This document shows positions 26,581 through 35,781 of a stretch of 64,000 bases of DNA, piece by piece. The position numbers and the translations under genes were made by a program. Position 1 is the first letter of the stretch. The number at the start of each line of letters is the position of its first letter. The notes beneath the pieces were generated by a model. It saw only the letters and a program-made list of their open reading frames with translations. It was not told the DNA's origin and ran no database searches. The DNA comes from Paenibacillus glycanilyticus NBRC 16618 (GTDB taxonomy: Bacteria; Bacillota; Bacilli; Paenibacillales; Paenibacillaceae): contig NZ_BILY01000015.1 in NCBI RefSeq assembly GCF_004000805.1, positions 1 to 64,000 of the forward strand. Direction: 5' to 3'.

Positions 26581-27753
26581 ATGAATATCCTGATATGGTC
26601 TAATCAGTTCTCGATCGGCGGAGGGATGCGCCTCTTGTTTAATCTGACTGCTGCCATTGCCCGCCAGCCGGGAGTAGAGCGGGTCAGACTAGTCGTCGCA
26701 CCAAATTCGCAGCTGCGAAATTACGCGGAGCTTCAAAAAACGGGGAATATTGAAATCTGCTTTAACGATTATCCGATCAACCATCCCCAGAGCAGCCACC
26801 TGCTAGCGAATATGAACGTGGTTTATTTCTTCTGGCCGCATACCGAGCAGTTTCAAGCCATTGACCGTCCTACGGTCTGCACCTTCCATGACACCACCAT
26901 CTTTGATTTCGTGCCGCCGTTCATGAAAGGCGACGAGTTGTCCTTTCATTGGAGATTATCCAAAAAATGGATCGATCACACGTCTTCGGTAGTCGTATCC
27001 TCCCAACATGTCAAGAACAGACTTGTCGCCCATTTCGGCAACCGTTCGGAGCAGGCATTTGTCATTCCGCATGCAATTACTCCAATCGCAAATGTCTATA
27101 ACCGCAAGGTGTCACCGGAGCTAGGCGCCCGAATTCCGTCCGACTATATTATTTATCCATCCAATACTTCTCCGCACAAAAACCATAACAATCTGCTTAT
27201 GGGCTTTGCCAAATCGCGGTACAAAAGAAAATACCCGTTAGTCTTAACCGGGTATTTGACCGATAAATTACGCATTCCGTTCCCGGACAGCACGTCCGAA
27301 GTGAACTGGATTCCAACGCTTGTATCCACCATGAAGAGGACCGGTCTTCTGCTCGACCGGCAAGTCTACCCGCTTGGATTTGTAGGCGACCATGATATTC
27401 CCGCCTTGATCAAAAACGCTAAAGCACTTATTATGCCAAGTCTGTCGGAAGGCGGCGGCAGCTATCCGGTTGAAGAAGCCTTGCGGCTTGGCACTCCGGT
27501 GTTATGTTCGGATATACCGGTTATGCGGGAGCATCTGTCCAGACATAGCGCCAAGATTGCCTGGTTTGACCCGCATAACCCGGATTCCATCGCCAAAGCG
27601 CTGGATGATTTGTTTGACGACTATGAAACTTATAAATTATCGGCTTTGCAAGGCGTCCATGACGCCACGCAAACCTGGGACGATATTGCCAAGCAATATA
27701 TTGAAGTGTTCCGGATTACCTTCTGGCGTTATTACGGCAAGATTCTCTATTAA
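26581..27753 (+). CDS. GT4 family glycosyltransferase
   Basis: A 390-residue GT-B enzyme: N-terminal WSNQFSIGGGMRLLFNLTAAIA and a C-terminal donor site MPSLSEGGGSYPVEEALRLGTPVLCSDIPVMREH with the E-x7-E motif. ACAGGAGG precedes the ATG. Third gene of the methyltransferase operon. It ends three bases from the end of the convergent gene at 27757, with no visible terminator between. Confidence 0.88.
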   Translation: MNILIWSNQFSIGGGMRLLFNLTAAIARQPGVERVRLVVAPNSQLRNYAELQKTGNIEICFNDYPINHPQSSHLLANMNVVYFFWPHTEQFQAIDRPTVCTFHDTTIFDFVPPFMKGDELSFHWRLSKKWIDHTSSVVVSSQHVKNRLVAHFGNRSEQAFVIPHAITPIANVYNRKVSPELGARIPSDYIIYPSNTSPHKNHNNLLMGFAKSRYKRKYPLVLTGYLTDKLRIPFPDSTSEVNWIPTLVSTMKRTGLLLDRQVYPLGFVGDHDIPALIKNAKALIMPSLSEGGGSYPVEEALRLGTPVLCSDIPVMREHLSRHSAKIAWFDPHNPDSIAKALDDLFDDYETYKLSALQGVHDATQTWDDIAKQYIEVFRITFWRYYGKILY

Positions 27754-27756
27754 TAA

Positions 27757-29661
27757 TCAGATCCGGCCAATGATTGCCGCATAATCCAAAGCCACATTCG
27801 CCCAGCTCCTGTGCAGAAGGCCGCTTGCCGCTTCCTTCTGCGCGGGAACAACCGACTTCCCTTGCACATACAGCTTGCCGATGGACTCCGCCATTTCATC
27901 AGGATTGTAAGGATCAAATGTCGCAAAGCTGCTCATATCCGGAATAACCTCCTGGACAATCGACAGCCGGCCGAAGGCAACCGGGGTATCCATCAGCAAC
28001 GACTCGACGATCGGGAATGGACAGCTGCCTTCGAACAAGGTTGGCACAACGACCCCTTCCGCATATTTGTAAAGCGACGGCAAATCGGCTGACGGGATAC
28101 GGCCCATAAAGATGACCGATGACCGAATAACGGGATCGGCAATCGCGTTCAGCGCTTCCGTAATTTCCTGCTGTCTCGGACGGTTATTGAGATCATCCGT
28201 AAATACGAGCTTTAATCCGGATGCCCTTCCCAGATCGGTAAGCCGGAATCGGTGGAACGCGTCAATAAGCCGCTCGTGGTTTTTGTGCAAGCGGATGACG
28301 GACGGGAAGGTCAGGTAAGGACCAAACAGATTGTATTTGACGCGGAATTCTATCTCGGTCTTGATGCCAAAGGATGAGTATTCCTCATGAGGCGCAGCGA
28401 ATCGGACCACTTCCGTCTGATGAACCGGAAGATTCAAATACGTCAGCCCTTCATGATTGCGGATATAATCGGAATCAAAAACGACAATCGCGGCATTCCT
28501 CGTAATTTTTTCCGCCAAAGAATGAATGTATTGAAAATGATCGATATCCTTCGAATACAGATCCGGGAAATGCAGATAAACCAAATCATGCAGACAAACG
28601 ATATACGGTCGGTGCAGGTATTGGGCCAGCCCCATGCCAACGTAAGGGACGATCCAGACATCAGCAGGCACGATCCGGTTGATTGTCGCCATGCTGTCGG
28701 AGTGGTAAAAGTGCAAACGGCTTGGATACAAGGCCTTGAGGGGAGCAAAGATGGTTTCCGTCTCATTCACATTGGCTTCCGTTGTTGCGATATGAAGATT
28801 AAATCCGTTTGGCAGCCCTAATAGACCTTCGGTAAGGCGGACGAAGAAACGTCCGATCCCTTCGCCGTCCATTGCGATTTGGGCGCCGAAGCATAGGAAC
28901 AGACCGATATTCTGGTTTGCCGCGGCCCTGGCGTTTAACGCGGCTTTCACTTTAGGGGCAGGCGGATTTACGGCACGCAACAGATTCTGCGCTTCTTCCG
29001 ACATGAGCACCCTTGCCAGCAAGCCTTGCCTGGAAACTCCTTGGTGGATGGCCATAACTTCGTTTGCGACATGTGCGTCTTCCGGCTCGCGGCCTAATAG
29101 CTCAGCATAGATTCCATGGATAAAGTCCAAGGTATGGGCTGGGAATAAGCCTTGCAAATTAAAGGCCGAAGTGTTGTGGTCTCCGGACTGTTTTCTCGTA
29201 AATACCTGCTCGGCTTCGCCGCTTTGCATGATAGACGCCGCCACTGAGGCTCTTGTCATCGCGCCGGCTTCCAGCCTGCCTTTAAATTCGTAGAATCCGG
29301 CCGCATCCGGCTCTCGCTGCAGAAATTGCCGGTAGATCTCCCAAATAAAGTCCTCATTATCCAGCTTGAATACAAAATGAAGGTAATCGATGATCCGGCT
29401 TCCCTCCACCAGACTTGCCCGCACTCTCGCATTATTGGACCTTAATCGGGCTGCATCCTCCGCCGATATGGAAGCTCCGTCGGGAACGGCTGCATGCGGT
29501 ACGGCTTTCTTCTTTCTTCTGCCCGTTTTTTTGCCGCGCAGACGTTTCCTGCCTTTTCTTCTCGAAAGTCTCTTCGGCTTTCCGTTTTTCCGCCGTTTGC
29601 TTCGTGCTGTTCGGCTGCGCAAGCTGCGTCTGACCGACCTGCGTTTCTTTTTTCGCTTCAT
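27757..29661 (-). CDS. polybasic tail, DUF4214 repeats and GT4 glycosyltransferase fusion
   Basis: A 634-residue protein in four parts. Residues 1-52 contain 33 Lys/Arg. Two DUF4214-like helical repeats follow (about 105-165, DFIWEIYRQFLQREPDAAGF; about 180-235, DFIHGIYAELLGREPED). From about residue 255 it is a GT4 glycosyltransferase ending with a donor site VVPTLFEGSCPFPIVESLLMDTPVAFG. DUF4214 is common in surface-associated proteins and in glycosyltransferases of spore formers. The start follows GGGAGG. Monocistronic, divergent from the acetyltransferase gene. Confidence 0.85.
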   Translation of the reverse strand: MKRKKKRRSVRRSLRSRTARSKRRKNGKPKRLSRRKGRKRLRGKKTGRRKKKAVPHAAVPDGASISAEDAARLRSNNARVRASLVEGSRIIDYLHFVFKLDNEDFIWEIYRQFLQREPDAAGFYEFKGRLEAGAMTRASVAASIMQSGEAEQVFTRKQSGDHNTSAFNLQGLFPAHTLDFIHGIYAELLGREPEDAHVANEVMAIHQGVSRQGLLARVLMSEEAQNLLRAVNPPAPKVKAALNARAAANQNIGLFLCFGAQIAMDGEGIGRFFVRLTEGLLGLPNGFNLHIATTEANVNETETIFAPLKALYPSRLHFYHSDSMATINRIVPADVWIVPYVGMGLAQYLHRPYIVCLHDLVYLHFPDLYSKDIDHFQYIHSLAEKITRNAAIVVFDSDYIRNHEGLTYLNLPVHQTEVVRFAAPHEEYSSFGIKTEIEFRVKYNLFGPYLTFPSVIRLHKNHERLIDAFHRFRLTDLGRASGLKLVFTDDLNNRPRQQEITEALNAIADPVIRSSVIFMGRIPSADLPSLYKYAEGVVVPTLFEGSCPFPIVESLLMDTPVAFGRLSIVQEVIPDMSSFATFDPYNPDEMAESIGKLYVQGKSVVPAQKEAASGLLHRSWANVALDYAAIIGRI

Positions 29662-29849
29662 TGGTCTGGCCTCCCATCACTATTCGTCTGTAGATAGAGT
29701 ATTGTCACGGCCCGAAAAAGAAACGGCTCACGCCCTAGCCCTCTGGGGATTTCGACCATATTTGCCGAAATAGACGCCTGTCTAGCCGGAATTGAAGCAT
29801 TTTATGGCCGCTTGAATATGATGGGATATGCGTAAAGGAGTCGATCGTT

Positions 29850-30497
29850 TTGTTTCATCATGCCTTGCCTAATAAAACCGTAATTATTGGCGCCGGAGGT
29901 CACGCCAAAGTGATCGCGGATATTTTGCGGCACGATCCGCATGTCGAGCTGATCGGCTGCATCGGCCCGGATCCATCGGCAACCATTCTTGGCCTAACCG
30001 TGCTTGGCGGTGACGAGCTGCTGCCGGGATTGCATAAGCAAGGAATCCGCCATGCCTTTGTGGCCATCGGCAACAACGCAAGGCGGCATGCCCTTGCGAA
30101 GCATGCGGAAAGTCTCGGATTCGAGCTGGTAAATGCCATCAGTCCGCGCGCTTATTTGGCTTCCGGCGTTACTCTCGGCGCGGGAGTAGCGGTAATGCCG
30201 GGATGCGTCATTCAGCCGGACACCCGAATCGGCTCATATAGCATCATTAATACCGGAGCTACCGTTGACCACGACGGGAACATCGGCATGGCCTGCCATA
30301 TTGCGCCGGGCTGCCATTTGTCCGGCAACGTCACAGTTGGCGACGAATCTTTCCTCGGTACCGGTACTTCGGTCATCGACGGCATGCAAATCGGCGAGGG
30401 CTGCATGATTGGAGCCGGAGCGGCCGTCATCCGGCCAATTCCTTCGCATTCGCTGGCTGTTGGCGTACCTGCCGTTGTCAAACGGACTTTAGCTTAA
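29850..30497 (+). CDS. sugar O/N-acetyltransferase, PglD/PerB/NeuD type
   Basis: A 215-residue left-handed beta-helix acetyltransferase. The N-terminal Rossmann-like part TVIIGAGGHAKVIADIL binds the UDP/GDP sugar; hexapeptide repeats (VTLGAGVAVMPGCVIQPDTRIG...) follow with the catalytic histidine in GATVDHDGNIG. The start is TTG at 29850 with AAGGAG nine bases upstream. It precedes a PerA-like aminotransferase by 32 bp, so N-acetylation of GDP-perosamine is the best guess. Confidence 0.82.
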   Translation: MFHHALPNKTVIIGAGGHAKVIADILRHDPHVELIGCIGPDPSATILGLTVLGGDELLPGLHKQGIRHAFVAIGNNARRHALAKHAESLGFELVNAISPRAYLASGVTLGAGVAVMPGCVIQPDTRIGSYSIINTGATVDHDGNIGMACHIAPGCHLSGNVTVGDESFLGTGTSVIDGMQIGEGCMIGAGAAVIRPIPSHSLAVGVPAVVKRTLA

Positions 30498-30529
30498 GAA
30501 TGAAGGTAACTCGGAGGGAGGCATAATTG

Positions 30530-31648
30530 ATGGACAACAAATTTTATCCGGTTGCCGTACCCGTATTTAACGGAAACGAAAAGAAATATGTCATGGATTG
30601 CATCGACTCAACCTGGATCTCTTCTGCCGGAAAATATATTAACGATTTCGAGACTAATTTCGCCGCGTATTGCGGCACCAAATATGCGATTTCCTGCAGC
30701 AACGGCACTACCGCCCTACACCTGGCGCTGCTGGCTTTTGGCGTTGGACCGGGCGATGAGGTCATCGTTCCGACCGTCACCTTTATCGCTACCGCAAACG
30801 CGGTTGTATACTGCGGGGCAACTCCCGTCTTCGTCGATTGCGAGCCCGAGACATGGAACCTGGATCCCGAGAAGATCGAAAGCCTGATCACCCCTCGCAC
30901 CAAAGGCATTATTCCGGTGCATCTCTACGGCCACCCGGCCGATATGGACGCCGTCAGCAGCATTGCCAAAAAGCATGGTTTATTTGTACTCGAGGATGCC
31001 GCGGAAGCGCTAGGCGCGGAGTATAAAGGGAAACGAACGGGGTCGCTTGGCGATATCGCAACCTTTAGCCTCTTCGGCAACAAAATCATTACAACCGGCG
31101 AGGGCGGCATGATTACGACCGACGATGAACAGCTGGCGAACAAGATGCGTACGCTCCGCGGCCAAGGCATCGATCCGGTGCGCAAATACTGGTTCCCGAT
31201 AGTCGGTTACAATTACCGCTTGACCAATCTGCAGGCTGCCGTCGGCTGTGCCCAGCTCGAGAATGTGGATTGGCATATCGGCGAGAGGAAGAGAGTTGCC
31301 GGTCTTTACTACGAGAATCTCAAAGATGAGCCTTCCCTTACGCTGCCTGTCGAAATGACCTGGGCGAAAAACGTATATTGGATGTTCAGCGTAGTTCTTA
31401 ACGATGCAGATGAGGCCCGAAGAAATGAAATTATGGCGCAGCTCAAGGATGACGGCATCGAGACGCGGCCTTTCTTTTACCCGATGCATGTACTTCCGCC
31501 TTATCAAGGCTTGCAGCATCATGAACAATTCCCTGTTGCAAACCGCATTACCGCGCAAGGCTTTAACGTCCCTACTTACGGCGGACTAACCGAGCAGGAT
31601 ATTCAGCATATTTGCGACCGGATCAAAGCGCGTGTTCGCGGCGTGTAA
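30530..31648 (+). CDS. GDP-perosamine synthase-like aminotransferase (DegT/DnrJ/EryC1)
   Basis: A 372-residue PLP-dependent sugar aminotransferase. The PLP lysine is Lys185 in LFGNKIITTGEGGM; EDAAEALGAEYKG and YNYRLTNLQAAVG are also family signatures. The sequence resembles PerA enzymes that convert GDP-4-keto-6-deoxymannose to GDP-perosamine, and Gmd, the source of that substrate, is encoded next door. A UDP-linked substrate cannot be excluded. The ATG at 30530 follows GGAGGGAGG; the preceding TTG codon is not needed. Confidence 0.85.
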   Translation: MDNKFYPVAVPVFNGNEKKYVMDCIDSTWISSAGKYINDFETNFAAYCGTKYAISCSNGTTALHLALLAFGVGPGDEVIVPTVTFIATANAVVYCGATPVFVDCEPETWNLDPEKIESLITPRTKGIIPVHLYGHPADMDAVSSIAKKHGLFVLEDAAEALGAEYKGKRTGSLGDIATFSLFGNKIITTGEGGMITTDDEQLANKMRTLRGQGIDPVRKYWFPIVGYNYRLTNLQAAVGCAQLENVDWHIGERKRVAGLYYENLKDEPSLTLPVEMTWAKNVYWMFSVVLNDADEARRNEIMAQLKDDGIETRPFFYPMHVLPPYQGLQHHEQFPVANRITAQGFNVPTYGGLTEQDIQHICDRIKARVRGV

Positions 31649-31666
31649 CGCGTATATAGAATGAAG

Positions 31667-31707
31667 AAAGCCCATCTATTTATCCCCGGGGATTGTAGAT
31701 GGGCTTT
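31667..31707 (+). terminator. hairpin after the aminotransferase gene
   Basis: 12 bp stem AAAGCCCATCTA / TAGATGGGCTTT with a ~17 nt loop. The T tract is short. Confidence 0.6.
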
Positions 31708-31740
31708 GTTATGGAAGGGATGGGGCCGAAAGGAATAGCA

Positions 31741-31771
31741 AAAAAGCTGCCTCTTGCGAGACAGCCTTTTC
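31741..31771 (-). terminator. terminator after gmd
   Basis: On the minus strand GGCTGTCTC-GCAA-GAGGCAGC with one bulge, followed by TTTTTT. Confidence 0.7.
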
Positions 31772-31780
31772 CGTAATTGC

Positions 31781-32896
31781 TTATTCCATATCCAGGCTTA
31801 CGCCGTAACCGAGCTTGCGCAGATCGACAACCCGCCGCGCTTCCTCCAGATCGCCAGCGACCATCTCCCCGACCAGATCCTTCAGACTGCTTACCGGCTG
31901 CCAGTTCAGCTTGGTCCGCGCTTTAGTCGAATCCCCGATCAGAAGCTCTACCTCGGACGGCCGGTAGAACCGGGGATCTACTTTGACTACGGTCGTGCCT
32001 TGCGGAATCTGGTATTCCGGATTGCTGCAGGATACCACGTAGCCGTATTCCTCCGCCCCTTCTCCGTCGAAGGCAACCTCGATGCCCGCTTCCGCAAAAG
32101 CAAGGCGGACAAACTCTCTGACCTCCGTCGTTTCGCCCGTGGCAATGACGTAATCCTCAGCCGTATCCTGCTGAAGAATCCGGTACATTGCATCGACATA
32201 GTCGCGCGCATGGCCCCAATCGCGTTTAGCCGACAGGTTGCCGAGAGCCAGCACGTCCTGCAGCCCGTAAGCGATCCTCGCTACCGCACGGGTTATTTTC
32301 CGGGTTACGAAGGTTTCTCCGCGAACGGGGCTTTCATGGTTGAACAAAATCCCGTTGCAGGCATACATATTGTACGCTTCCCGGTAGTTCACCGTAATCC
32401 AATAGCCGTACAGCTTCGCTACCGCGTAAGGACTTCTTGGGTAAAACGGCGTCGTTTCGCTTTGGGGCACCGCCTGCACCAATCCGTAAAGCTCGGAGGT
32501 GGAAGCCTGATAGATCCTGGTCTTCTCCGTCATCCCCAGAATCCGGACCGCTTCAAGCAGCCGCAAAGTTCCGATGCCGTCCGCGTTAGCCGTATACTCC
32601 GGCGAATCAAAGCTGACATGAACATGGCTCATTGCGGCCAAATTATAAATCTCGTCCGGCTGAACCTGCTGGACCAAGCGAACCAAGTTCGTTGAATCCG
32701 TTAAATCTCCGTAATGAAGCACCAGCTTCTTCCCGATTTTATTCGCTTCGTCCGCGAGGCGGTCGATCCGCCCGGTATTGGCAAGCGAGCTCCTGCGTCT
32801 AAGTCCATGCACGACGTATCCTTTGGCAAGCAGAAGCTCAGCCAGATACATCCCGTCCTGCCCGGTAATCCCTGTAATGAAGGCGACCTTATTCAT
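31781..32896 (-). CDS. gmd: GDP-mannose 4,6-dehydratase
   Basis: A 371-residue dehydratase giving GDP-4-keto-6-deoxy-D-mannose. The N-terminal [19 protein letters not shown] is the Gmd hallmark, then [10 protein letters not shown] (catalytic Thr/Ser and Glu), [12 protein letters not shown] (Tyr-x3-Lys) and [17 protein letters not shown]. The ATG at 32896 follows GGAGGGAACC; an upstream in-frame ATG at 32917 lacks a ribosome site. Its product is the branch point for Rmd and for the PerA-like enzyme. Confidence 0.95.
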   Translation of the reverse strand: MNKVAFITGITGQDGMYLAELLLAKGYVVHGLRRRSSLANTGRIDRLADEANKIGKKLVLHYGDLTDSTNLVRLVQQVQPDEIYNLAAMSHVHVSFDSPEYTANADGIGTLRLLEAVRILGMTEKTRIYQASTSELYGLVQAVPQSETTPFYPRSPYAVAKLYGYWITVNYREAYNMYACNGILFNHESPVRGETFVTRKITRAVARIAYGLQDVLALGNLSAKRDWGHARDYVDAMYRILQQDTAEDYVIATGETTEVREFVRLAFAEAGIEVAFDGEGAEEYGYVVSCSNPEYQIPQGTTVVKVDPRFYRPSEVELLIGDSTKARTKLNWQPVSSLKDLVGEMVAGDLEEARRVVDLRKLGYGVSLDME

Positions 32897-32948
32897 GGTT
32901 CCCTCCGTCATCGTCATATTGAGCAGGTCGGTCTCCTGCTATCTTCCA

Positions 32949-32957
32949 TATGGTATG
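32949..32957 (-). promoter_or_regulatory. SigK/SigE-like -10 box before gmd
   Basis: CATACCATA on the minus strand matches CATAnnnTA, about 53 bp before the gmd start. No good -35 at the expected distance. Confidence 0.35.
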
Positions 32958-32996
32958 ACAGGACAAACTGCCTCGGCATCGGACAAAGAACTATTT

Positions 32997-33089
32997 TCAG
33001 CCAAAATGAAATACTGCGCTTAAGATCAATACTATTGCGAGAACCACATACAAAATGAGGGATATTAGCAAAGCTGTCCGCCTGTTCAT
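32997..33089 (-). CDS. small single-span membrane protein, unknown function
   Basis: A 30-residue reading frame. It has three charged or polar residues (NRRT) followed by about 22 hydrophobic ones (ALLISLILYVVLAIVLILSA), then VFHFG: a clear single membrane helix with positive-inside N-terminus. AAGGGG lies 8 nt before the ATG at 33089, and TATAAT is at 33127-33122 on the same strand. I know of no named family. It may be a spore or membrane-stress microprotein; it could still be chance. Confidence 0.5.
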   Translation of the reverse strand: MNRRTALLISLILYVVLAIVLILSAVFHFG

Positions 33090-33212
33090 AGCATCGTCCC
33101 CTTTAGCATCGTATACACTTCATTATATGCGGGCGGGACATTCGCTGAGATTGTACGGCGGTTAATTTTCGTACGGGTTGTATGTCCCTGGAAAGCATCC
33201 CCTTTTCGGCTG

Positions 33213-33221
33213 TGATATAAT
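33213..33221 (+). promoter_or_regulatory. extended -10 promoter for the GltB-like gene
   Basis: TGATATAAT (TGn plus a perfect TATAAT at 33216-33221), 44 bp before the ATG at 33266. The -35 is weak, as is usual for extended -10 promoters. Confidence 0.55.
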
Positions 33222-33265
33222 GAACGTTATGACGTTATTTCTCGAGCCAGGAGGGTTTACAATTT

Positions 33266-34834
33266 ATGCTGCTTTCCATTCTGCTTATTTTGGTGGCCAT
33301 TATCGCGCTGCCTCCAATTATCTTCTTCAGCTACATGTACGCCTTATCGAAGAAACCCAAACATTCGATTATCCGTTCGCATCCGTTCCTTGGCTGGCTC
33401 CGCTACCTGCTTGAAAAGCTTGGTCCCGAATTCCGGCAATACTGGTTCGATAACGATACGGAGGGCAAACCGTTCTCGAGAGCCGACTTTGTTGGCGTCG
33501 TGTACGCCGCCAAGTACCGGACGGACCTGATCTCCTTCGGCGGCCGCCGGGACTATGAGAAGCCCGGCTTTTATTTGTCCAACGCCATGTTTCCGAAGCT
33601 TACCAGCGAACTTAAGATCGATAACGATACGATGCTGCCGGGCAAAAAGTATGTCATAACGGACGAAGGCGTCTTCACGCGCCAGGAAAAGTTTATCTCC
33701 GAACAAGTCAGGCCTTGGCTCCTTCATGACGACGATGCGCTAATCGTAGGCGAAAACAGAGATCAGCCATGGAAGCTCAAGGGTTTGTTCGGTGCCTCCG
33801 CTACCTCCTTTGGCGCAGTTGGCGAGAACTACATTCAGTCGACGGGCAGTGGCGCCAATATGGCGGGAGGCTCTTGGATCAACACGGGAGAAGGCGGCGT
33901 AGCCGATGTCCATCTATCGACCGGCGTTGATGTGGTGTCCCAGATTGGACCCGGCTTATACGGCTTCCGGGACGAGACGGGCAAATTCTTGATTGAAGCC
34001 TTCAAGCGCAAAGCCAGCCATTCCAACATTAAAGCCTTTGAGCTGAAATTCCATCAAGGCGCCAAGATTCGCGGCGGACATCTGGAAGGCTCCAAGGTAA
34101 ACGAGAAGGTTGCTGCCGCTCGCCTTGTTCCCGTCGGTAAAACCGTCAATTCTCCTAACCGTTTCGAGTTTCTGACAAGACCCGAGGAGGCGCTGGAATT
34201 CATCCAAACGCTGCAGCGGGAAGGCGGCAAGCCGATTGGCGTAAAAATCGTCGTTGGCGATCCGCAGCGTCTCGAGCCGTTTTTCCAAGCTATGATCGAT
34301 ATGAATATTTATCCGGATTTTATTACGGTTGACGGCTCCGAAGGCGGCTCGGGCGCTACCTTCAAAGCAATGGCAGACGGCATGGGGCTTCCGTTGTTCG
34401 CCGGCCTGCTGATTCTGGACGACACGGCCCGCAAATTCGGCATTCGGGACCGGTTCAAAATTTTCGCCTCCGGCAAGCTTATTACTCCGGATAAAGTTGC
34501 CATTGCTCTAGCGCTCGGCGCGGATGCCGTCAATTCGGCCCGCGGCTTTATGATGGCGAACGGCTGTATCATGGCACTGCAGTGCCATACCGGCAAATGC
34601 CCGGCAGGCGTCACAACAACGGACGATAAGTACCAGGAAGCGCTCGCTCCAGAAGAGAAGCAGTGGCGCGTCATGAACTATATCCTCCAGATGCGGGAAG
34701 GCCTCTTCTCCCTGGCTGCCGCTTGCGGTCTGAACAGTCCGCGCGAGTTCCGCCGGGAGCATGTCGTGTTTATGACCGACAACGGCCACACGGACCGCGT
34801 CGTTGATTTGTATCCGTATCCGGAAACGGTATAA
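33266..34834 (+). CDS. FMN-binding glutamate-synthase-like protein (YerD/GltB2 family)
   Basis: A 522-residue protein with an N-terminal membrane helix (about residues 2-24) and a TIM-barrel like the FMN/FeS central domain of glutamate synthase. FGASATSFGAVGENYIQS, STGVDVVSQIGPGLYG, FITVDGSEGGSGATF and a cysteine-containing CIMALQCHTGKCPAGVTT are visible. It lacks the glutaminase domain. B. subtilis YerD is the closest type I recall; the reaction is not established. AGGAGG precedes the ATG. Confidence 0.87.
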   Translation: MLLSILLILVAIIALPPIIFFSYMYALSKKPKHSIIRSHPFLGWLRYLLEKLGPEFRQYWFDNDTEGKPFSRADFVGVVYAAKYRTDLISFGGRRDYEKPGFYLSNAMFPKLTSELKIDNDTMLPGKKYVITDEGVFTRQEKFISEQVRPWLLHDDDALIVGENRDQPWKLKGLFGASATSFGAVGENYIQSTGSGANMAGGSWINTGEGGVADVHLSTGVDVVSQIGPGLYGFRDETGKFLIEAFKRKASHSNIKAFELKFHQGAKIRGGHLEGSKVNEKVAAARLVPVGKTVNSPNRFEFLTRPEEALEFIQTLQREGGKPIGVKIVVGDPQRLEPFFQAMIDMNIYPDFITVDGSEGGSGATFKAMADGMGLPLFAGLLILDDTARKFGIRDRFKIFASGKLITPDKVAIALALGADAVNSARGFMMANGCIMALQCHTGKCPAGVTTTDDKYQEALAPEEKQWRVMNYILQMREGLFSLAAACGLNSPREFRREHVVFMTDNGHTDRVVDLYPYPETV

Positions 34835-34860
34835 CATAGATAAACGGTTCGAATCCTTAT

Positions 34861-34902
34861 AAAAATAGCGTTGCAGAGAGCTATCCCTGCAACGCTATTT
34901 TT
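34861..34902 (+). terminator. intrinsic terminator after the GltB-like gene
   Basis: Stem AAATAGCGTTGCAG / CTGCAACGCTATTT with a ~10 nt loop and T-rich tail. Confidence 0.9.
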
Positions 34903-35001
34903 CGTTTTTGTTCCCTTGCAGCTTTTTTTAGCAAAACTCCCCCCGCAATAGATAGCAGAGCGCTCTACGTTGGAAATAGTACAGTATCATGAGGCGTTTC
35001 T

Positions 35002-35583
35002 TTATATACGAAGTCGCTCATCTTCGACAGGACTCGATTTACTTCTGGTGTAATACCGATAGCTCTCATCCTCGATTTTAATCTTCTTCTTAAATATAAA
35101 TCCGCTCTTCTCAATCACCCTCATAGAGGCGATATTGCGAATATGGGCCAGCGCGACTAAACTGTCGATTTTCGTATGCTGAAACAAGTACTCCACCATC
35201 CCTTTCACCGCTTGCGTCGTATAGCCTTTATTCCGGTGCTGATTCGAAATCGCGTACATGATCTCCCGCTCCGGGACGGGCAGCTCTTCTTTCAAGCCCG
35301 TACAACACCAGCCAATAAATTCGCCGCTCGATTTTTCTATCATCCCCAGCCTTAATCTCAGGTCGCCAACCTCTCCGCCCCCCGACACGGCCTTAAGGAA
35401 CCTTGCGTTCTCTTCCCGTTCATAATGAACAAACCATTCTTCCCTCTGCTCCCTGGACACGTTCCAACCCGGCAGAAACTCATAAATTTCAGGCTGCCAG
35501 GTCAAGGCATGCAAGCTTTCCAGATCATCTATCGCGTACTCCCGTAAATAAACGGCCGGACAATCAATTCGGATTTGACTCAT
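35002..35583 (-). CDS. GNAT family N-acetyltransferase
   Basis: A 193-residue acetyltransferase of the RimJ/RimL-like GNAT group: VYLREYAIDDLESLHALTW at the start, then ISNQHRNKGYTTQAVKGMVEYLF, the acetyl-CoA-binding Q/RxxGxG/A-like motif, and NIASMRVIEKSGFIF. The ATG at 35583 is preceded by GGGGGAGA; the same frame is open 39 codons further up, but without a better site. Substrate unknown. Monocistronic. Confidence 0.8.
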   Translation of the reverse strand: MSQIRIDCPAVYLREYAIDDLESLHALTWQPEIYEFLPGWNVSREQREEWFVHYEREENARFLKAVSGGGEVGDLRLRLGMIEKSSGEFIGWCCTGLKEELPVPEREIMYAISNQHRNKGYTTQAVKGMVEYLFQHTKIDSLVALAHIRNIASMRVIEKSGFIFKKKIKIEDESYRYYTRSKSSPVEDERLRI

Positions 35584-35729
35584 ACCTATCTCCCCCATTT
35601 CGCTGCTTCCCTCACTATAGCAAGCTTCCAGCTCCGCCACAGTATCCTCTTTCATTAAAAATAAACTTTCCCGTTCAAATTTAGGGTTGCAATTCCACAT
35701 GGCCCACCTTAAAATGAACTTATACGAAC

Positions 35730-35747
35730 TTAAATAAACTTATTTAA
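35730..35747. promoter_or_regulatory. perfect palindrome before kduI (candidate operator)
   Basis: TTAAATAAACTTATTTAA, two 8 bp arms with a 2 bp centre, 35 bp before the kduI start. Around it AATGAA (35713-35718) and TTCATT form a second outer inverted repeat. The DeoR-type protein encoded within the operon is the natural candidate ligand. Confidence 0.5.
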
Positions 35748-35781
35748 ACAAATTCATTTAACCATTGGAGGTCATTTCAAC

